This document shows, piece after piece, positions 28,451 through 36,983 of a stretch of 64,000 bases of DNA. Source of the stretch: Nocardioides alcanivorans. Its GTDB lineage: Bacteria; Actinomycetota; Actinomycetes; Propionibacteriales; Nocardioidaceae. Position numbers and translations under genes: made by a program. Positions within the stretch are counted from its first letter, which is position 1. Every line of letters starts with the position of its first letter. The stretch is taken from the NCBI RefSeq assembly GCF_021555175.1, contig NZ_JAKGRW010000026.1, positions 62,001-126,000 of the forward strand, written 5' to 3'. The notes beneath the pieces were generated by a model. The model was not told the origin of the DNA. It was given only the letters and a program-made list of their open reading frames with translations, and searched no databases.

Positions 28451-30436
28451 TCACTGCCAGCTGAGCAGCTCCTCGGCGCGGAGGACCTCCTCCGGGATGC
28501 CGAAGGCGTCGACGAAGTCGACGGCCAGCGGACGGACCTTGCGACACAGGCTGTTGATCTCCCGGCTGATCGCCTTGGAGCGCTGGACGGTCAGGCGACC
28601 GTGCTCCATGAACCAGGCCCGATCGGCCTCGATCGTGGTCAGCGCATGCAGGTCGACCAGCAGGCCCAGAGCGACCTTCTCGTCGGAGTCGGGCATTGCG
28701 GCCACCTTGTCGATGAAGGCGTCGAGCACGAGCCGTTCCACGTGGGCACGTGCCGTGGCGATCACGTGGTCCTGCACCGCGGAGAACACCTCGCCCGCGT
28801 CCATGCCGTCGGCGACGCCGCTCTTGAGGCGACGAGCGACGCCACTGATCATGTGCTCCTCACGGAAGCGGAGCATGGCCTGTTGGAAGTTGGGGTCGAG
28901 CAGGCCGGCCTCCTGGTCCCACTCGTCGCCACCGGGCAGTAGGTCCTTGACCCGCTCGAGGAGCTTGGCCACGCTGGTGCGCTCGATGACCGTCTCGACC
29001 GCCAGCTCGGCCACGAAGCGGACCATGCCGAGTTGGTCGAGATCGGAGAAGTCGGAGGAGTAGCCGGTCAGCAGGCCCTTGGCGACCAGCTGCAGGAGCA
29101 CCGTGTTGTCACCCTCGAAGGTGGTGAAGACGTCGGTGTCGGCCTTGAGGGCGGCGAAGCGGTTGCGAGCCATGTAGCCAGCGCCGCCACAGGCCTCGCG
29201 ACACTCCTGGATCGTGCGGGTCGCATGCCAGGTGCCGAACGCCTTGGTACCGGCCGCCCGGGACTCGAGTGCGCGGCGGGTGTCCTCGTCGGCGTCCTCG
29301 CTGCCGAAGACCTCCCCAAGCCGCTCCACGAGCACTTCCTGCGCGAAGTGCAGCGCATAGGTGTGCGCGACCAAGGGCAGCAGCCGCCGTTGGTGCTGGC
29401 CGTAGTCGAGGAGGAGCTGCTCGGGCTGGTCGTCGCCGGCCGCGAACTGACGGCGGCGGTCGGCGTACCGGACCGCGATGTTGAGCGCGACCTTGCTGGC
29501 GTTGATGCCGCCGCCACCCACGGAGACGCGGCCCAGCACCAGCGTGCCCAGCATGGTGAAGAAGCGGCGGTTCGGGCTGTCGATCGAGGAGGAGTAGACG
29601 CCCTCGGTGGAGACGTCGGCGAACCGGTTGAGCAGAGCGGTGCGCGGCACCCGGACGTCGTCGAACCAGATCTGGCCGTTGTCGACGCCGTTGAGGCCGA
29701 GCTTGCGCCCGGAGTCCTCGATACGGACGCCGGGCAGCACCCGCTCGCCATCGCGCAGCGGCACCACGAAGGCGTGCACGCCCTCGCTGTGATCACTGAT
29801 GTGGAGTTGCGCGAAGACCACGGCGAGCTGCGCGTGACGTGCGGCGTTGCCGATGTAGTCCTTGCGCGAGTTGTCATCGGGGGTGTTGATGACGAACTCG
29901 TCGGTTGCCGGGTCGTACGTCGCCGTGGTGCCGAGCGCCTGCACGTCGGAGCCGTGACCACGTTCGGTCATCGCGAAGCATCCGAGGAGACTGCCGTCGA
30001 TGGCACCCGGCAGGTAGGCGTCGTGGTGCTCTCGAGATCCCAGCTGCTGGATGGCTCCGGCGAAGAGTCCGAACTGGACACCGATCTTCACCAGCAACGA
30101 CAGGTCGCCGAATGCCATCGTCTCGAAGGCGGCGACCGACGCACCGACGTCGGCAGCGCCGCCGTACTCCTTGGGCATGCCGAGTGCCGTCTGGCCGGTC
30201 GCCGCCACTTCGAGCAGGACGTCACGCACGCGATCGCGGTAGGCGTCCACGCCGAGCTCCTCGGCTTCGTGGAGGAGCTCCCGGTGCTTGGCCAGGTTGC
30301 TGCGGACCAGAGCGCGGACCTCGGCGTACTCACCGTCGAGGAACTCCGTCAGCGCAGCGACGGACGGCTGTGGTTGGCGGTATCCCGACTCGGACCTGGT
30401 CGACTCTGCTTCGGGCTGCGACACGTCAGTGGCCAT
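28451..30436 (-). CDS. Acyl-CoA oxidase/dehydrogenase family flavoprotein
   Basis: The 661-residue protein is longer than typical acyl-CoA dehydrogenases and fits the peroxisomal acyl-CoA oxidase layout. It has GMPKEYGG and FETMAFGDLSLLVK in the N-terminal helices, the flavin block CFAMTERGHGSDVQALGTTATY, the middle beta domain with VPLRDGERVLPGVRI, and the helical C-terminal domains with RTIQECREACGGAGY and FEGDNTVLLQLVAKGLL. It should oxidise fatty acyl-CoA to the enoyl-CoA in lipid degradation. ATG 30436 is chosen; frames further upstream lack protein-like sequence. Confidence 0.9.
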   Translation of the reverse strand: MATDVSQPEAESTRSESGYRQPQPSVAALTEFLDGEYAEVRALVRSNLAKHRELLHEAEELGVDAYRDRVRDVLLEVAATGQTALGMPKEYGGAADVGASVAAFETMAFGDLSLLVKIGVQFGLFAGAIQQLGSREHHDAYLPGAIDGSLLGCFAMTERGHGSDVQALGTTATYDPATDEFVINTPDDNSRKDYIGNAARHAQLAVVFAQLHISDHSEGVHAFVVPLRDGERVLPGVRIEDSGRKLGLNGVDNGQIWFDDVRVPRTALLNRFADVSTEGVYSSSIDSPNRRFFTMLGTLVLGRVSVGGGGINASKVALNIAVRYADRRRQFAAGDDQPEQLLLDYGQHQRRLLPLVAHTYALHFAQEVLVERLGEVFGSEDADEDTRRALESRAAGTKAFGTWHATRTIQECREACGGAGYMARNRFAALKADTDVFTTFEGDNTVLLQLVAKGLLTGYSSDFSDLDQLGMVRFVAELAVETVIERTSVAKLLERVKDLLPGGDEWDQEAGLLDPNFQQAMLRFREEHMISGVARRLKSGVADGMDAGEVFSAVQDHVIATARAHVERLVLDAFIDKVAAMPDSDEKVALGLLVDLHALTTIEADRAWFMEHGRLTVQRSKAISREINSLCRKVRPLAVDFVDAFGIPEEVLRAEELLSWQ

Positions 30437-30507
30437 GACCCCGAGGCTAGCCGCCGGGCGGTGGCGAAACGACACTTCTGGCCTGTCGGGACAGCGCTGC
30501 CGGTGGT

Positions 30508-31782
30508 TCAGGGGCGCGCGAAGAAGTTGGGTGGGATCCAGTAGTACATGGACTCCTCGGTGACCGGGCGACCTGTGCGCGGGGCGTGCACGATCTTGCC
30601 GTCGCCGACGTAGAGCGCCACGTGGTGGATCGAGGAGGGGTCGCTGGTGGTGCCCCAGAAGACCAGGTCGCCGCGCTTCAGGTTGCCGGCGGAGATCGGC
30701 GTGGACGCGGCGTACTGCCCGGCCGAGTAGTGCGGCAGCGATGCTCCACCCCTGCCCCAGGCAGCCATGGTCAGTCCAGAGCAGTCCCAAGCGTTGGGGC
30801 CCGCCGCACCCCAGACATAGGTGTCACCGATCTGGGCCCGCGCGAAGGCGATCACCGCGTCGACCGAGCCACTCGGCGCGGGGGCCGGGTCGGGGGCTGG
30901 CCCCGGGCGTACGTCGTTCCCCGGCTTCTCGCCACTCGGCTCGTCCGAGCCAACCGGCCGATCCGTCTTCTCCTGCGCGGCCTGCTGGGCCCTGGACTCC
31001 TGCTCGGCAGCCTTGCGGGCACGAACCCGCGCCCGCTCCTCGAGCGCGTTCTGACGACGAGTGGCCAGCGAGACCGACACGCCCTGCAGACGGGCGAGCT
31101 CGGAGACGAGACGTTCCTTCTCAGCGGCGACCGACTGCGCCTCGCGAAGCGCCGCCTGTTCGGCCTGCTGTGCCTGCGTGCGAGCGACCCTGGCCTGGGC
31201 CGCGAGGTCCTCGGCGCGGTCCTGCGCCTTCGCGGCATCCGCCGTGGCGATCCCGGCCAACTCGGCGGCGGCATCTTCGGCCGCCTCGAGATCACGGATC
31301 GCGGTGCTGGTGCCGTAGTAGGTGTTGGCCTGGGTGAGCACACCCTCGACGCTGTCCGCGTCGGCGATCGCGCCGAGGGCACTCAGTTCAGGAGCAGACT
31401 CGTATTGCCCGACGAGAAGGGTGTCGAGTTCGGATCGGCGCTGCTTGAGGTCGGCCAGGGCCTGCTTCTCCGCGGCAGCCGCCGCGGCCGCCTCCGTACG
31501 GGCCTCACGAGCTTCCCACCGGGCTGCATTCCACGCCTCGAAGGCGGCTGCGGTGCGGACGGAGGCCTGCTCGGCACGGTCCTGGGCGAGCACCAACTCG
31601 GTGCGCACTGCCGAGACGTCACGACTTGCGTCGGACGCGGCACGCTCCGCGCGTCGTACGTCGCTCTTGGAGGGGGCATCGCCGTCGGGCTCGGCGGCCG
31701 CCTGCACGAGTGCGCTGCCGGAGACGACGAGACCCAGCACCGCGACGGGGACAGCCAGCTTGAGGCGGTTGATGCGTCTCAC
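30508..31782 (-). CDS. Secreted NlpC/P60 peptidoglycan endopeptidase
   Basis: The 424-residue protein starts at GTG 31782 with an AGAGGA site. A signal peptide (LKLAVPVAVLGLVVSGSALV) is followed by a long alanine- and glutamate-rich coiled coil, a proline-rich linker, and the C-terminal NlpC/P60 domain with the catalytic cysteine in WDCSGL, histidine in IHHVALYVGDG and a third polar residue in VHAPRTG. This is the RipA-like layout of actinobacterial cell-separation hydrolases. A strong hairpin lies just upstream of the start. Confidence 0.9.
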   Translation of the reverse strand: MRRINRLKLAVPVAVLGLVVSGSALVQAAAEPDGDAPSKSDVRRAERAASDASRDVSAVRTELVLAQDRAEQASVRTAAAFEAWNAARWEAREARTEAAAAAAAEKQALADLKQRRSELDTLLVGQYESAPELSALGAIADADSVEGVLTQANTYYGTSTAIRDLEAAEDAAAELAGIATADAAKAQDRAEDLAAQARVARTQAQQAEQAALREAQSVAAEKERLVSELARLQGVSVSLATRRQNALEERARVRARKAAEQESRAQQAAQEKTDRPVGSDEPSGEKPGNDVRPGPAPDPAPAPSGSVDAVIAFARAQIGDTYVWGAAGPNAWDCSGLTMAAWGRGGASLPHYSAGQYAASTPISAGNLKRGDLVFWGTTSDPSSIHHVALYVGDGKIVHAPRTGRPVTEESMYYWIPPNFFARP

Positions 31783-31808
31783 GCTGGCTGTCCTCTCGTC
31801 GACGGCGC

Positions 31809-31835
31809 CCTTGAGTGACTTCCCTTCACTCAAGG
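31809..31835 (-). promoter_or_regulatory. 10-bp hairpin in the leader of the NlpC/P60 gene
   Basis: CCTTGAGTGA (gene strand) pairs perfectly with TCACTCAAGG around a seven-base loop rich in purines (AGGGAAG). The hairpin ends 27 bases upstream of the GTG start and covers an in-frame TTG. It may control ribosome access or transcript stability of a cell-wall hydrolase. I saw no known riboswitch core around it. Confidence 0.4.
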
Positions 31836-31997
31836 AACACGCGGCACGTTAGTACTCACGAGTCACAAAGGAAACAGGAATCTCGATTTTTCTCAACTTT
31901 GTCGGCGTGTCGACTTGAAAACTACAACGATGTAATTCCTGATTCCGCGCTGCGATGGCGAGACGACGACCGCCACAGCAGCATCACTGCGTAACGA
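31836..31997 (-). promoter_or_regulatory. Probable promoter region of the NlpC/P60 gene
   Basis: This stretch is much more AT-rich than its surroundings, with GATTTTTCTCAACTTTG and TTGAAAACTACAACGATG-like runs, and no protein-like frame. It precedes the NlpC/P60 gene and is the only space for its promoter. Individual -35 and -10 boxes cannot be fixed by eye. Confidence 0.4.
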
Positions 31998-32043
31998 AAA
32001 TGCCCTCTTGTGGGCCGTTGCTACGGCCTACAAGAGGGCATTT
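31998..32043. terminator. 21-bp stem-loop next to the IS481 copy
   Basis: The arms 31998-32018 and 32023-32043 (outer sequence AAATGCCCTCTTGT) pair at 20 of 21 positions with a four-base loop, ending in TTT. It stands 57 bases from the left end of the IS. Before the insertion it would have lain about 57 bases beyond the stop codon of the PAP2 gene, so it is probably that gene's original terminator. Confidence 0.6.
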
Positions 32044-32094
32044 CCCGCCCGGGCGGGGAATCCACACCCGTACGACGGGTGGCTGCGGACAAGC

Positions 32095-32100
32095 GCTAGT
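32095..32100. repeat. Target-site duplication (left), GCTAGT
   Basis: The six bases GCTAGT flank the IS481 copy here and again at 33188-33193. Direct duplication of the target is the mark of transposition and fixes the element ends. Confidence 0.75.
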
Positions 32101-33187
32101 TGTACTCGGCCATCAGGTTGGTGACAGTCGGCTGATCGGTGGGAGGCCGCCGAGTGCGCTGTGGCGGCGTTCGGTGTTGTAGAGCTCGAGCCAGGGCGCA
32201 AGGGCGGCCAGGCGGTCTGCGTTGGTGGTGAAGACCTGGCGGTAGGCCCACTCGGTGGCCAGAGTGCGGTTGTATCGCTCGACCTTGCCGTTCTGCCACG
32301 GGCAGTGCGGGCGTATGAACTTGTGTCGGGCGCCGATCGTCACCAATGCCTGGCGAACATCGTTGGACTTTCGGTAGGACCAGTGGTTGTCGGTGATGAC
32401 CCGCTCGATGGTGTCGATGCCGTGCTGGGCGAAGTAGGTAGCGGCGCGCAAGATGAACGCCGCGCAGGTCGGCCCTTGCTCGTCGGGCAGCGCTTCGGAG
32501 TAGGCCAGCCGGGAGTGGTCATCGACCATCGAGTGGATGTAGTCGTAGCCGATCTTGGCGCGCTTCTTCACCGCGGTTGACCCCATCTGGCGACCGTGGG
32601 CCTTCCACCCTCCGCCATCGGGGATCTTCCCGATCTTCTTCACATCCACGTGAACCAGTTCGCCAGGCCGCTCACGTTCGTAGCGCTGCGCGGTGTGTTT
32701 CGAGGACCGGATGACGTCACCGGTCATCGGGTCGCACTCGCGTAGGTAGGGCACTTGATGCCGGCGCAGAATCCGCGACACGGTCCGTGCTGGAACCCCG
32801 ACCTTTGGGCCGAGTACGTCGGGGCCGTCGCGATGCTCACGCCGGCCTGCGAGAACTTTCTGCTCGACCTCGTCACTGGTCTTGGTCGGCGTGCTGTGGG
32901 GGCGCGAGGAACGAGTCGCCAAACCGGCCTCGCCTTCGGCGGCATAGCGGTCGATCCACGTGCGCACGCACTTGCGGGAGACACCCATCGCGGCAGCGAT
33001 GTGGGCTTGGGGCCAACCGGCCTGATGGCGTTGAACGATCAGTCGACGACCGTGAACGGTCAGCCGGGCATTACCGTGGCACACGAGAACCTCCGTGTGG
33101 AAGTGGGCCTTAGACAAGCCACATCCCATTCGGAGGTTCTCGTTCGTTCAACCAGGCTCGCCGCTACCAACGTCCTGGCCGAGTACA
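32101..33187 (-). mobile_element. Intact IS481-family insertion sequence
   Basis: The element is 1,087 bp and bounded by terminal inverted repeats TGTACTCGGCCA (32101-32112) and TGGCCGAGTACA (33176-33187), with weaker similarity continuing inward to TTGGT. The ends have the TGT...ACA form usual for IS481. It carries one complete transposase gene and is flanked by a 6-bp target duplication, so it probably moved recently and may still be active. Confidence 0.88.
32113..33084 (-). CDS. IS481-family transposase
   Basis: The protein is 323 residues from GTG 33084. The N-terminal helix-turn-helix (HIAAAMGVSRKCVRTWIDRY) and a second helical DNA-binding part precede the DDE core: first aspartate in LVHVDVKKIG, second in VITDNHWSY and the glutamate in GKVERYNRT, followed by LYNTERRHSALGGLPP. 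The start matches the common CHGNARLTVHGRR N-terminus of the family. The frame is complete and unbroken. Confidence 0.92.
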   Translation of the reverse strand: MCHGNARLTVHGRRLIVQRHQAGWPQAHIAAAMGVSRKCVRTWIDRYAAEGEAGLATRSSRPHSTPTKTSDEVEQKVLAGRREHRDGPDVLGPKVGVPARTVSRILRRHQVPYLRECDPMTGDVIRSSKHTAQRYERERPGELVHVDVKKIGKIPDGGGWKAHGRQMGSTAVKKRAKIGYDYIHSMVDDHSRLAYSEALPDEQGPTCAAFILRAATYFAQHGIDTIERVITDNHWSYRKSNDVRQALVTIGARHKFIRPHCPWQNGKVERYNRTLATEWAYRQVFTTNADRLAALAPWLELYNTERRHSALGGLPPISRLSPT

Positions 33188-33193
33188 GCTAGT
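33188..33193. repeat. Target-site duplication (right), GCTAGT
   Basis: This is the second copy of the GCTAGT duplication. Its CTA is the complement of the TAG stop codon of the PAP2 gene, so the element landed exactly at the end of that gene and kept the stop. Confidence 0.75.
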
Positions 33194-34238
33194 CGTCTGC
33201 CTCGATGGGGATCTTCGAGGTGGTGGTCGTCGGATGGGACGACAGCCCGTGTCTGTCGAACTTCTGACCCGATGCCAGGCCACCGAGGTAGAAGGAGATG
33301 ATCGCGATGGCGACGCCGGCGATGTCGTCGGCGACGTAGTGCCATCCGAAGTAGAGGGTGGCGATGACGGTGAGGGTGAAGTTGGTCCACATCACCCAGT
33401 GCACCCAGCGGATCTTGACTGTGTACTGCGCCATCAGCGCCCACAACAGGCTGACCCCGGTGTGCAGGCTCGCGAACGCCGCCACTGTCTGTGGCCCGTC
33501 ATAACCTGCCCACCACAGCGCGGCCTCGCGACTGTTGTAGAGCGAGTTCATGAGGTCGGTGGTGTTCGTGTGTGCCAGGTCGAGATAGCGCGCCGGGTAC
33601 TCGAAGCCGGGCCCGAGCGAGGGAAGCATGTAGTAGGTGGCCGTGCCCAGGGTCCAGATGAGCACCTGGCTGGTCACGAACCAGTAGCCGTAGGAGATGT
33701 TCTTCGACCACACGCACCAGATGGCCACGAAGACCGCGACCATCGGGATGAAGAACATGTAGACGGCCGAGAGGATGTGGGCCATGAAGGTGGTGCCGAA
33801 GATCCCGTGCACGACCCCCGCCGGCGTGTGGCCGAAGAAGAGCGCGTGATCGAGGATGTCGAGTGGCCGGTCGTAGTTCGCGTCACCGAGGATCAGCGGC
33901 AGGAACGACTTGAGGTTCCGGTAGGAGACGTAGGTCAGGTAGAAGCAGACGATGCCGAGCATCACCAGGGTGAAACGCTCGCGGTTCCAGTGCTGCTCCC
34001 AGCGCTCCTTGATGACCACGACCATGGCCTTGGGGCGGCCCTTCGCGAGCCACAGGGCCCGCGGCACCAGGTCGACGAAGAGCGCCGCCAGACAGAGCAG
34101 GGGCAGACGCATCCACGAGGGACCGAGGAAGCCGTCCGGGTCGATCAGTCGACGGTCGAGGGCGGTCGCCGCGATGAACGCGAGGACCACCATGAGAGCG
34201 GCGACTCCGATGAGGAGGGCATAGGCGCGGCGATACAC
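33189..34238 (-). CDS. PAP2-superfamily membrane phosphatase-like protein
   Basis: The 349-residue protein has about eight membrane spans. The C-terminal part carries FASLHTGVSLLWALM and LYFGWHYVADDIAGV, which correspond to the PAP2 histidine motifs (SxHT and Hx3D). This form is related to inositol-phosphoceramide synthase/PAP2_3 proteins. GTG 34238 is preferred because the first membrane span starts just after it; an upstream start at 34337 would overlap thiQ by 32 bases. The gene ends exactly at the IS481 target site. The lipid substrate is unknown. Confidence 0.8.
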   Translation of the reverse strand: MYRRAYALLIGVAALMVVLAFIAATALDRRLIDPDGFLGPSWMRLPLLCLAALFVDLVPRALWLAKGRPKAMVVVIKERWEQHWNRERFTLVMLGIVCFYLTYVSYRNLKSFLPLILGDANYDRPLDILDHALFFGHTPAGVVHGIFGTTFMAHILSAVYMFFIPMVAVFVAIWCVWSKNISYGYWFVTSQVLIWTLGTATYYMLPSLGPGFEYPARYLDLAHTNTTDLMNSLYNSREAALWWAGYDGPQTVAAFASLHTGVSLLWALMAQYTVKIRWVHWVMWTNFTLTVIATLYFGWHYVADDIAGVAIAIISFYLGGLASGQKFDRHGLSSHPTTTTSKIPIEADD

Positions 34239-34305
34239 GCCGGGGAGTTTAGTGGACGGTCCACCGATCGCCCCTGTCCCCGTATGGCGCCGGGTCGCTC
34301 CGGGC

Positions 34306-35307
34306 TCAGCTCCCGCCCAGAACGGCGAGTCGGTCACCGACCACTCGAAGGCTCACCGCGGAGCCCACCTCGCCCCATTCCTGAGCGCTCCTCGCAACTG
34401 CCGAGAGCACGCCGATGCCGGGCACGTCGACGGTCAGGCGGAGCAGTTCGGGTGCCGACCGGAAGGCCAGCACCGTGCCGACGAGCGCACCACCGGGGTG
34501 CACCTCCAACGCCGAACGTCGCAGCGCGACGGCATGCGCGTCGGGGAGCCCCGCCTCACGCAGCAGCGCACCCGCTGCTGCGCCTTCGAGCACCCGGTCG
34601 TAGCCGAGGAAGATCGCCGCCTCGGCGTCGACAGGGGCGGCCCAGACGTCGGCGGGCGCCCCGGACTGCACGACCCGGCCCGCGCGCATCAGGGCCATTC
34701 GGTCGGCGACCGCGAAGGCCTCCTCATGGTCGTGGGTGACCAGCAGGGCCGTCGTGCCCTCAGCAGTGAGGATCCGGCGGAGGTCGCCGGCCAGCCGGTC
34801 ACGCAGTGCGGCGTCGAGGGCGCTGAGCGGCTCGTCGAGCAGGAGCAGCCGCGGCCGTACGGCGAGTGCCCGCGCCAGCGCGACACGTTGGCGTTCTCCA
34901 CCCGACAACTCATCGGGCCGACGATCGGCAAGGGCCTCGAGACCGATCAACGCCAGCAGTTCGGCGACGCGTGCCTTCACCTCCGGGCGGGGACGCCGAC
35001 GGATCCGGAGCGGGTAGCCGATGTTGCCGGCCACGGTCTGCTGGTTGAAGAGCTGCCCGTCCTGGAACATCAGCGCGAAGCCGCGCTTGTGGGTGGGCAC
35101 CCGCGACAGATCCTTGCCCTCCGCCCGGATCGCACCGCTGGCCGAAGGCTCCAGGCCCGCCACCGCACGCAGCAGCGTGGACTTGCCACAACCCGACGGC
35201 CCGAGCACGGCGAGCACCTCGCCGCGGGTCACCTCGAGCGAGACGTGCTCCACGGCCGGAGTGTCGGCGTACCGGACCGTGAGGTCGGTGATCTCGAGCA
35301 TGGTCAT
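34306..35307 (-). CDS. thiQ: Thiamine ABC transporter ATPase
   Basis: The 333-residue ATPase has Walker A GPSGCGKST, Q-loop LMFQDGQLF, signature LSGGERQR, Walker B LLLLDEPLSALD and H-loop VTHDHEEA. A C-terminal regulatory (TOBE-like) domain of about 100 residues follows. ATG 35307 is five bases after the permease stop. The ATPase drives the fused permease and lipoprotein encoded upstream; thiamine is assigned because the transcript begins with a TPP riboswitch. Confidence 0.88.
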   Translation of the reverse strand: MTMLEITDLTVRYADTPAVEHVSLEVTRGEVLAVLGPSGCGKSTLLRAVAGLEPSASGAIRAEGKDLSRVPTHKRGFALMFQDGQLFNQQTVAGNIGYPLRIRRRPRPEVKARVAELLALIGLEALADRRPDELSGGERQRVALARALAVRPRLLLLDEPLSALDAALRDRLAGDLRRILTAEGTTALLVTHDHEEAFAVADRMALMRAGRVVQSGAPADVWAAPVDAEAAIFLGYDRVLEGAAAGALLREAGLPDAHAVALRRSALEVHPGGALVGTVLAFRSAPELLRLTVDVPGIGVLSAVARSAQEWGEVGSAVSLRVVGDRLAVLGGS

Positions 35308-35312
35308 GACAG

Positions 35313-36953
35313 TCAGAACCCTCCCACTCCGGGCACCCGGAGTCGTTCGACCAGCACCAGCGCCGTCGCGGTGACGGCGGCCAGCACCACCGATGCCGCT
35401 ACGGCGGTGCCGTAGTGGTGCGCCCCCGGGGTGCCGAGCAGCTTGAAGATGAGGACGGGCAACGTCGGGTGCTCCGAGCGTGCCAGGAACGACGTGGCAC
35501 CGAACTCCCCGAGCGAGACGGTGAAGGCGAAGCCGGTGGCCGCCAGCAGCGGCTGCCACACCACCGCGAGGTCGACGGCGAGGAAGGTCCGCCATGCCGG
35601 CGCCCCCAGACTGGCAGCCGCCTGGCGCTGCCGGTCGTCGATGCCCGCCAGCACCGGCACGAGGATCCGGACCACCAGCGGCAGCGCCACCAGCGCCTGG
35701 GCGATCGGCACCAGCAGCGGTGAGTCACGCAGGTCCAACGGCGGTTCGTCGAGGGCGATGAAGAAGCCGAAACCGAGCGTCACTGCGGAGACACCGAGGG
35801 GCAGCATGAAGAGCCCGTCGAGCAGACCACGCAGCCGCCGCTCCGCCGGACCGTGGGAGCGCCGGGTCACCGCGAGGGCGACCAGCAGTCCCAGCAGCAC
35901 CGCCATCCAGGTGGCGTCGAAGGCGACACGAAGGGAGTTGACGAGTGCCTCGGTCACGGTGGCCGGGATCGCCGGGTCGTCGGCGGCCGACAGGCGCCGG
36001 TAGTTGTCGAGGCTCCACGCCTCGCCGACGCGGAACGAGCGCGCGACCAGTGACGAGATCGGCACCAGCACCAGCAGCGCACCGGCGACGGCGACGAGCA
36101 CCGCGGGCAGGTCCACGAGGCCGGGCCGCTTCGGTCGGGCGACCACGCGTTGCCCCGTCGTCTGCCCCTTCCGGGCCCGCTGCGCGACCGCCAGGAGCAA
36201 CACGACGACCGCGAACTGCAGCAGGCACAGCGCCGCTGCGGCAGGCAGGTCGAAGAGCACCGTCGTCAGCAGGTAGATCTCGGTCTCGATGGTGGCGTGG
36301 CGCATCCCACCGAGCACCAGCACGACACCGAAGGATGTCGCGCAGAAGAGGAAGACGACGGTCGCCGCCGACACCACCGATCCGCGCAACGCCGGCCACG
36401 TCGCCACCCGGAAGACCTGCCATGGCGTCGCCCCCAACGCGGCCGCGGCCTGCCCCGGACGTGGATCGAGGCTCTCCCACGCCGTCCCGACGGTGCGCAC
36501 CACGACGGCAAGGTTGAAGAAGACCATCGCCGCGATGATCGACCACGGGGTGCCGTCCCACCCGAGGAACGCCAGCGGGCCACCCACCCCGAGCAGCTGA
36601 TCGAAGGCCACGCCGACCACCACGGTCGGCAGCACGAACGGCGCCATCAGGATCGTCCGGATCACCCGGGCACCCGGCACCGCCAGGCGATGCAGGGCGT
36701 ACGCCGTGGGCACACCCAGGAGCACCGTGGCGACAGTGGCGACACCAGCCGCCCAGACGGTGAACCACAGCACCCGCAGGGTGCGCTCGCGACGGAGCGC
36801 CTCCCATGCGGGCGCGGGGTCCCACTGTCCGTCCGGCCACAGGCCGAGGCCGATCATCGAGCTGACGGGGAGCACGAAGAAGGCGCCCAGCACCAGCACC
36901 GGCAGACCGGCCAGGCCCACCAGCGCAGCGAGCCGGCGGGCGGTCCCGGTCAT
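35313..36953 (-). CDS. thiP: Thiamine ABC transporter permease, fused two-domain type
   Basis: The 546-residue protein has about 12 spans and two copies of the binding-protein-dependent permease core. The EAA loops are recognisable at AAALGATPWQVFRVATWPAL and AAASLGAPAWRTFLAVDLAV, each with the conserved glycine. This fused layout is that of ThiP and FbpB. ATG 36953 is used; the preceding codon GTG 36956 is also possible. It sits between thiB and thiQ with short gaps, so the three are one operon. Confidence 0.88.
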   Translation of the reverse strand: MTGTARRLAALVGLAGLPVLVLGAFFVLPVSSMIGLGLWPDGQWDPAPAWEALRRERTLRVLWFTVWAAGVATVATVLLGVPTAYALHRLAVPGARVIRTILMAPFVLPTVVVGVAFDQLLGVGGPLAFLGWDGTPWSIIAAMVFFNLAVVVRTVGTAWESLDPRPGQAAAALGATPWQVFRVATWPALRGSVVSAATVVFLFCATSFGVVLVLGGMRHATIETEIYLLTTVLFDLPAAAALCLLQFAVVVLLLAVAQRARKGQTTGQRVVARPKRPGLVDLPAVLVAVAGALLVLVPISSLVARSFRVGEAWSLDNYRRLSAADDPAIPATVTEALVNSLRVAFDATWMAVLLGLLVALAVTRRSHGPAERRLRGLLDGLFMLPLGVSAVTLGFGFFIALDEPPLDLRDSPLLVPIAQALVALPLVVRILVPVLAGIDDRQRQAAASLGAPAWRTFLAVDLAVVWQPLLAATGFAFTVSLGEFGATSFLARSEHPTLPVLIFKLLGTPGAHHYGTAVAASVVLAAVTATALVLVERLRVPGVGGF

Positions 36954-36983
36954 CACCTCACCCCCGGCTCGTGCTCCGCTCGA

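Noticed and set aside
31809..31997. c-di-AMP riboswitch upstream of the NlpC/P60 gene
   Set aside because: Such a switch is known for this gene class, but I could not find its conserved core; only a hairpin and AT-rich sequence are visible.
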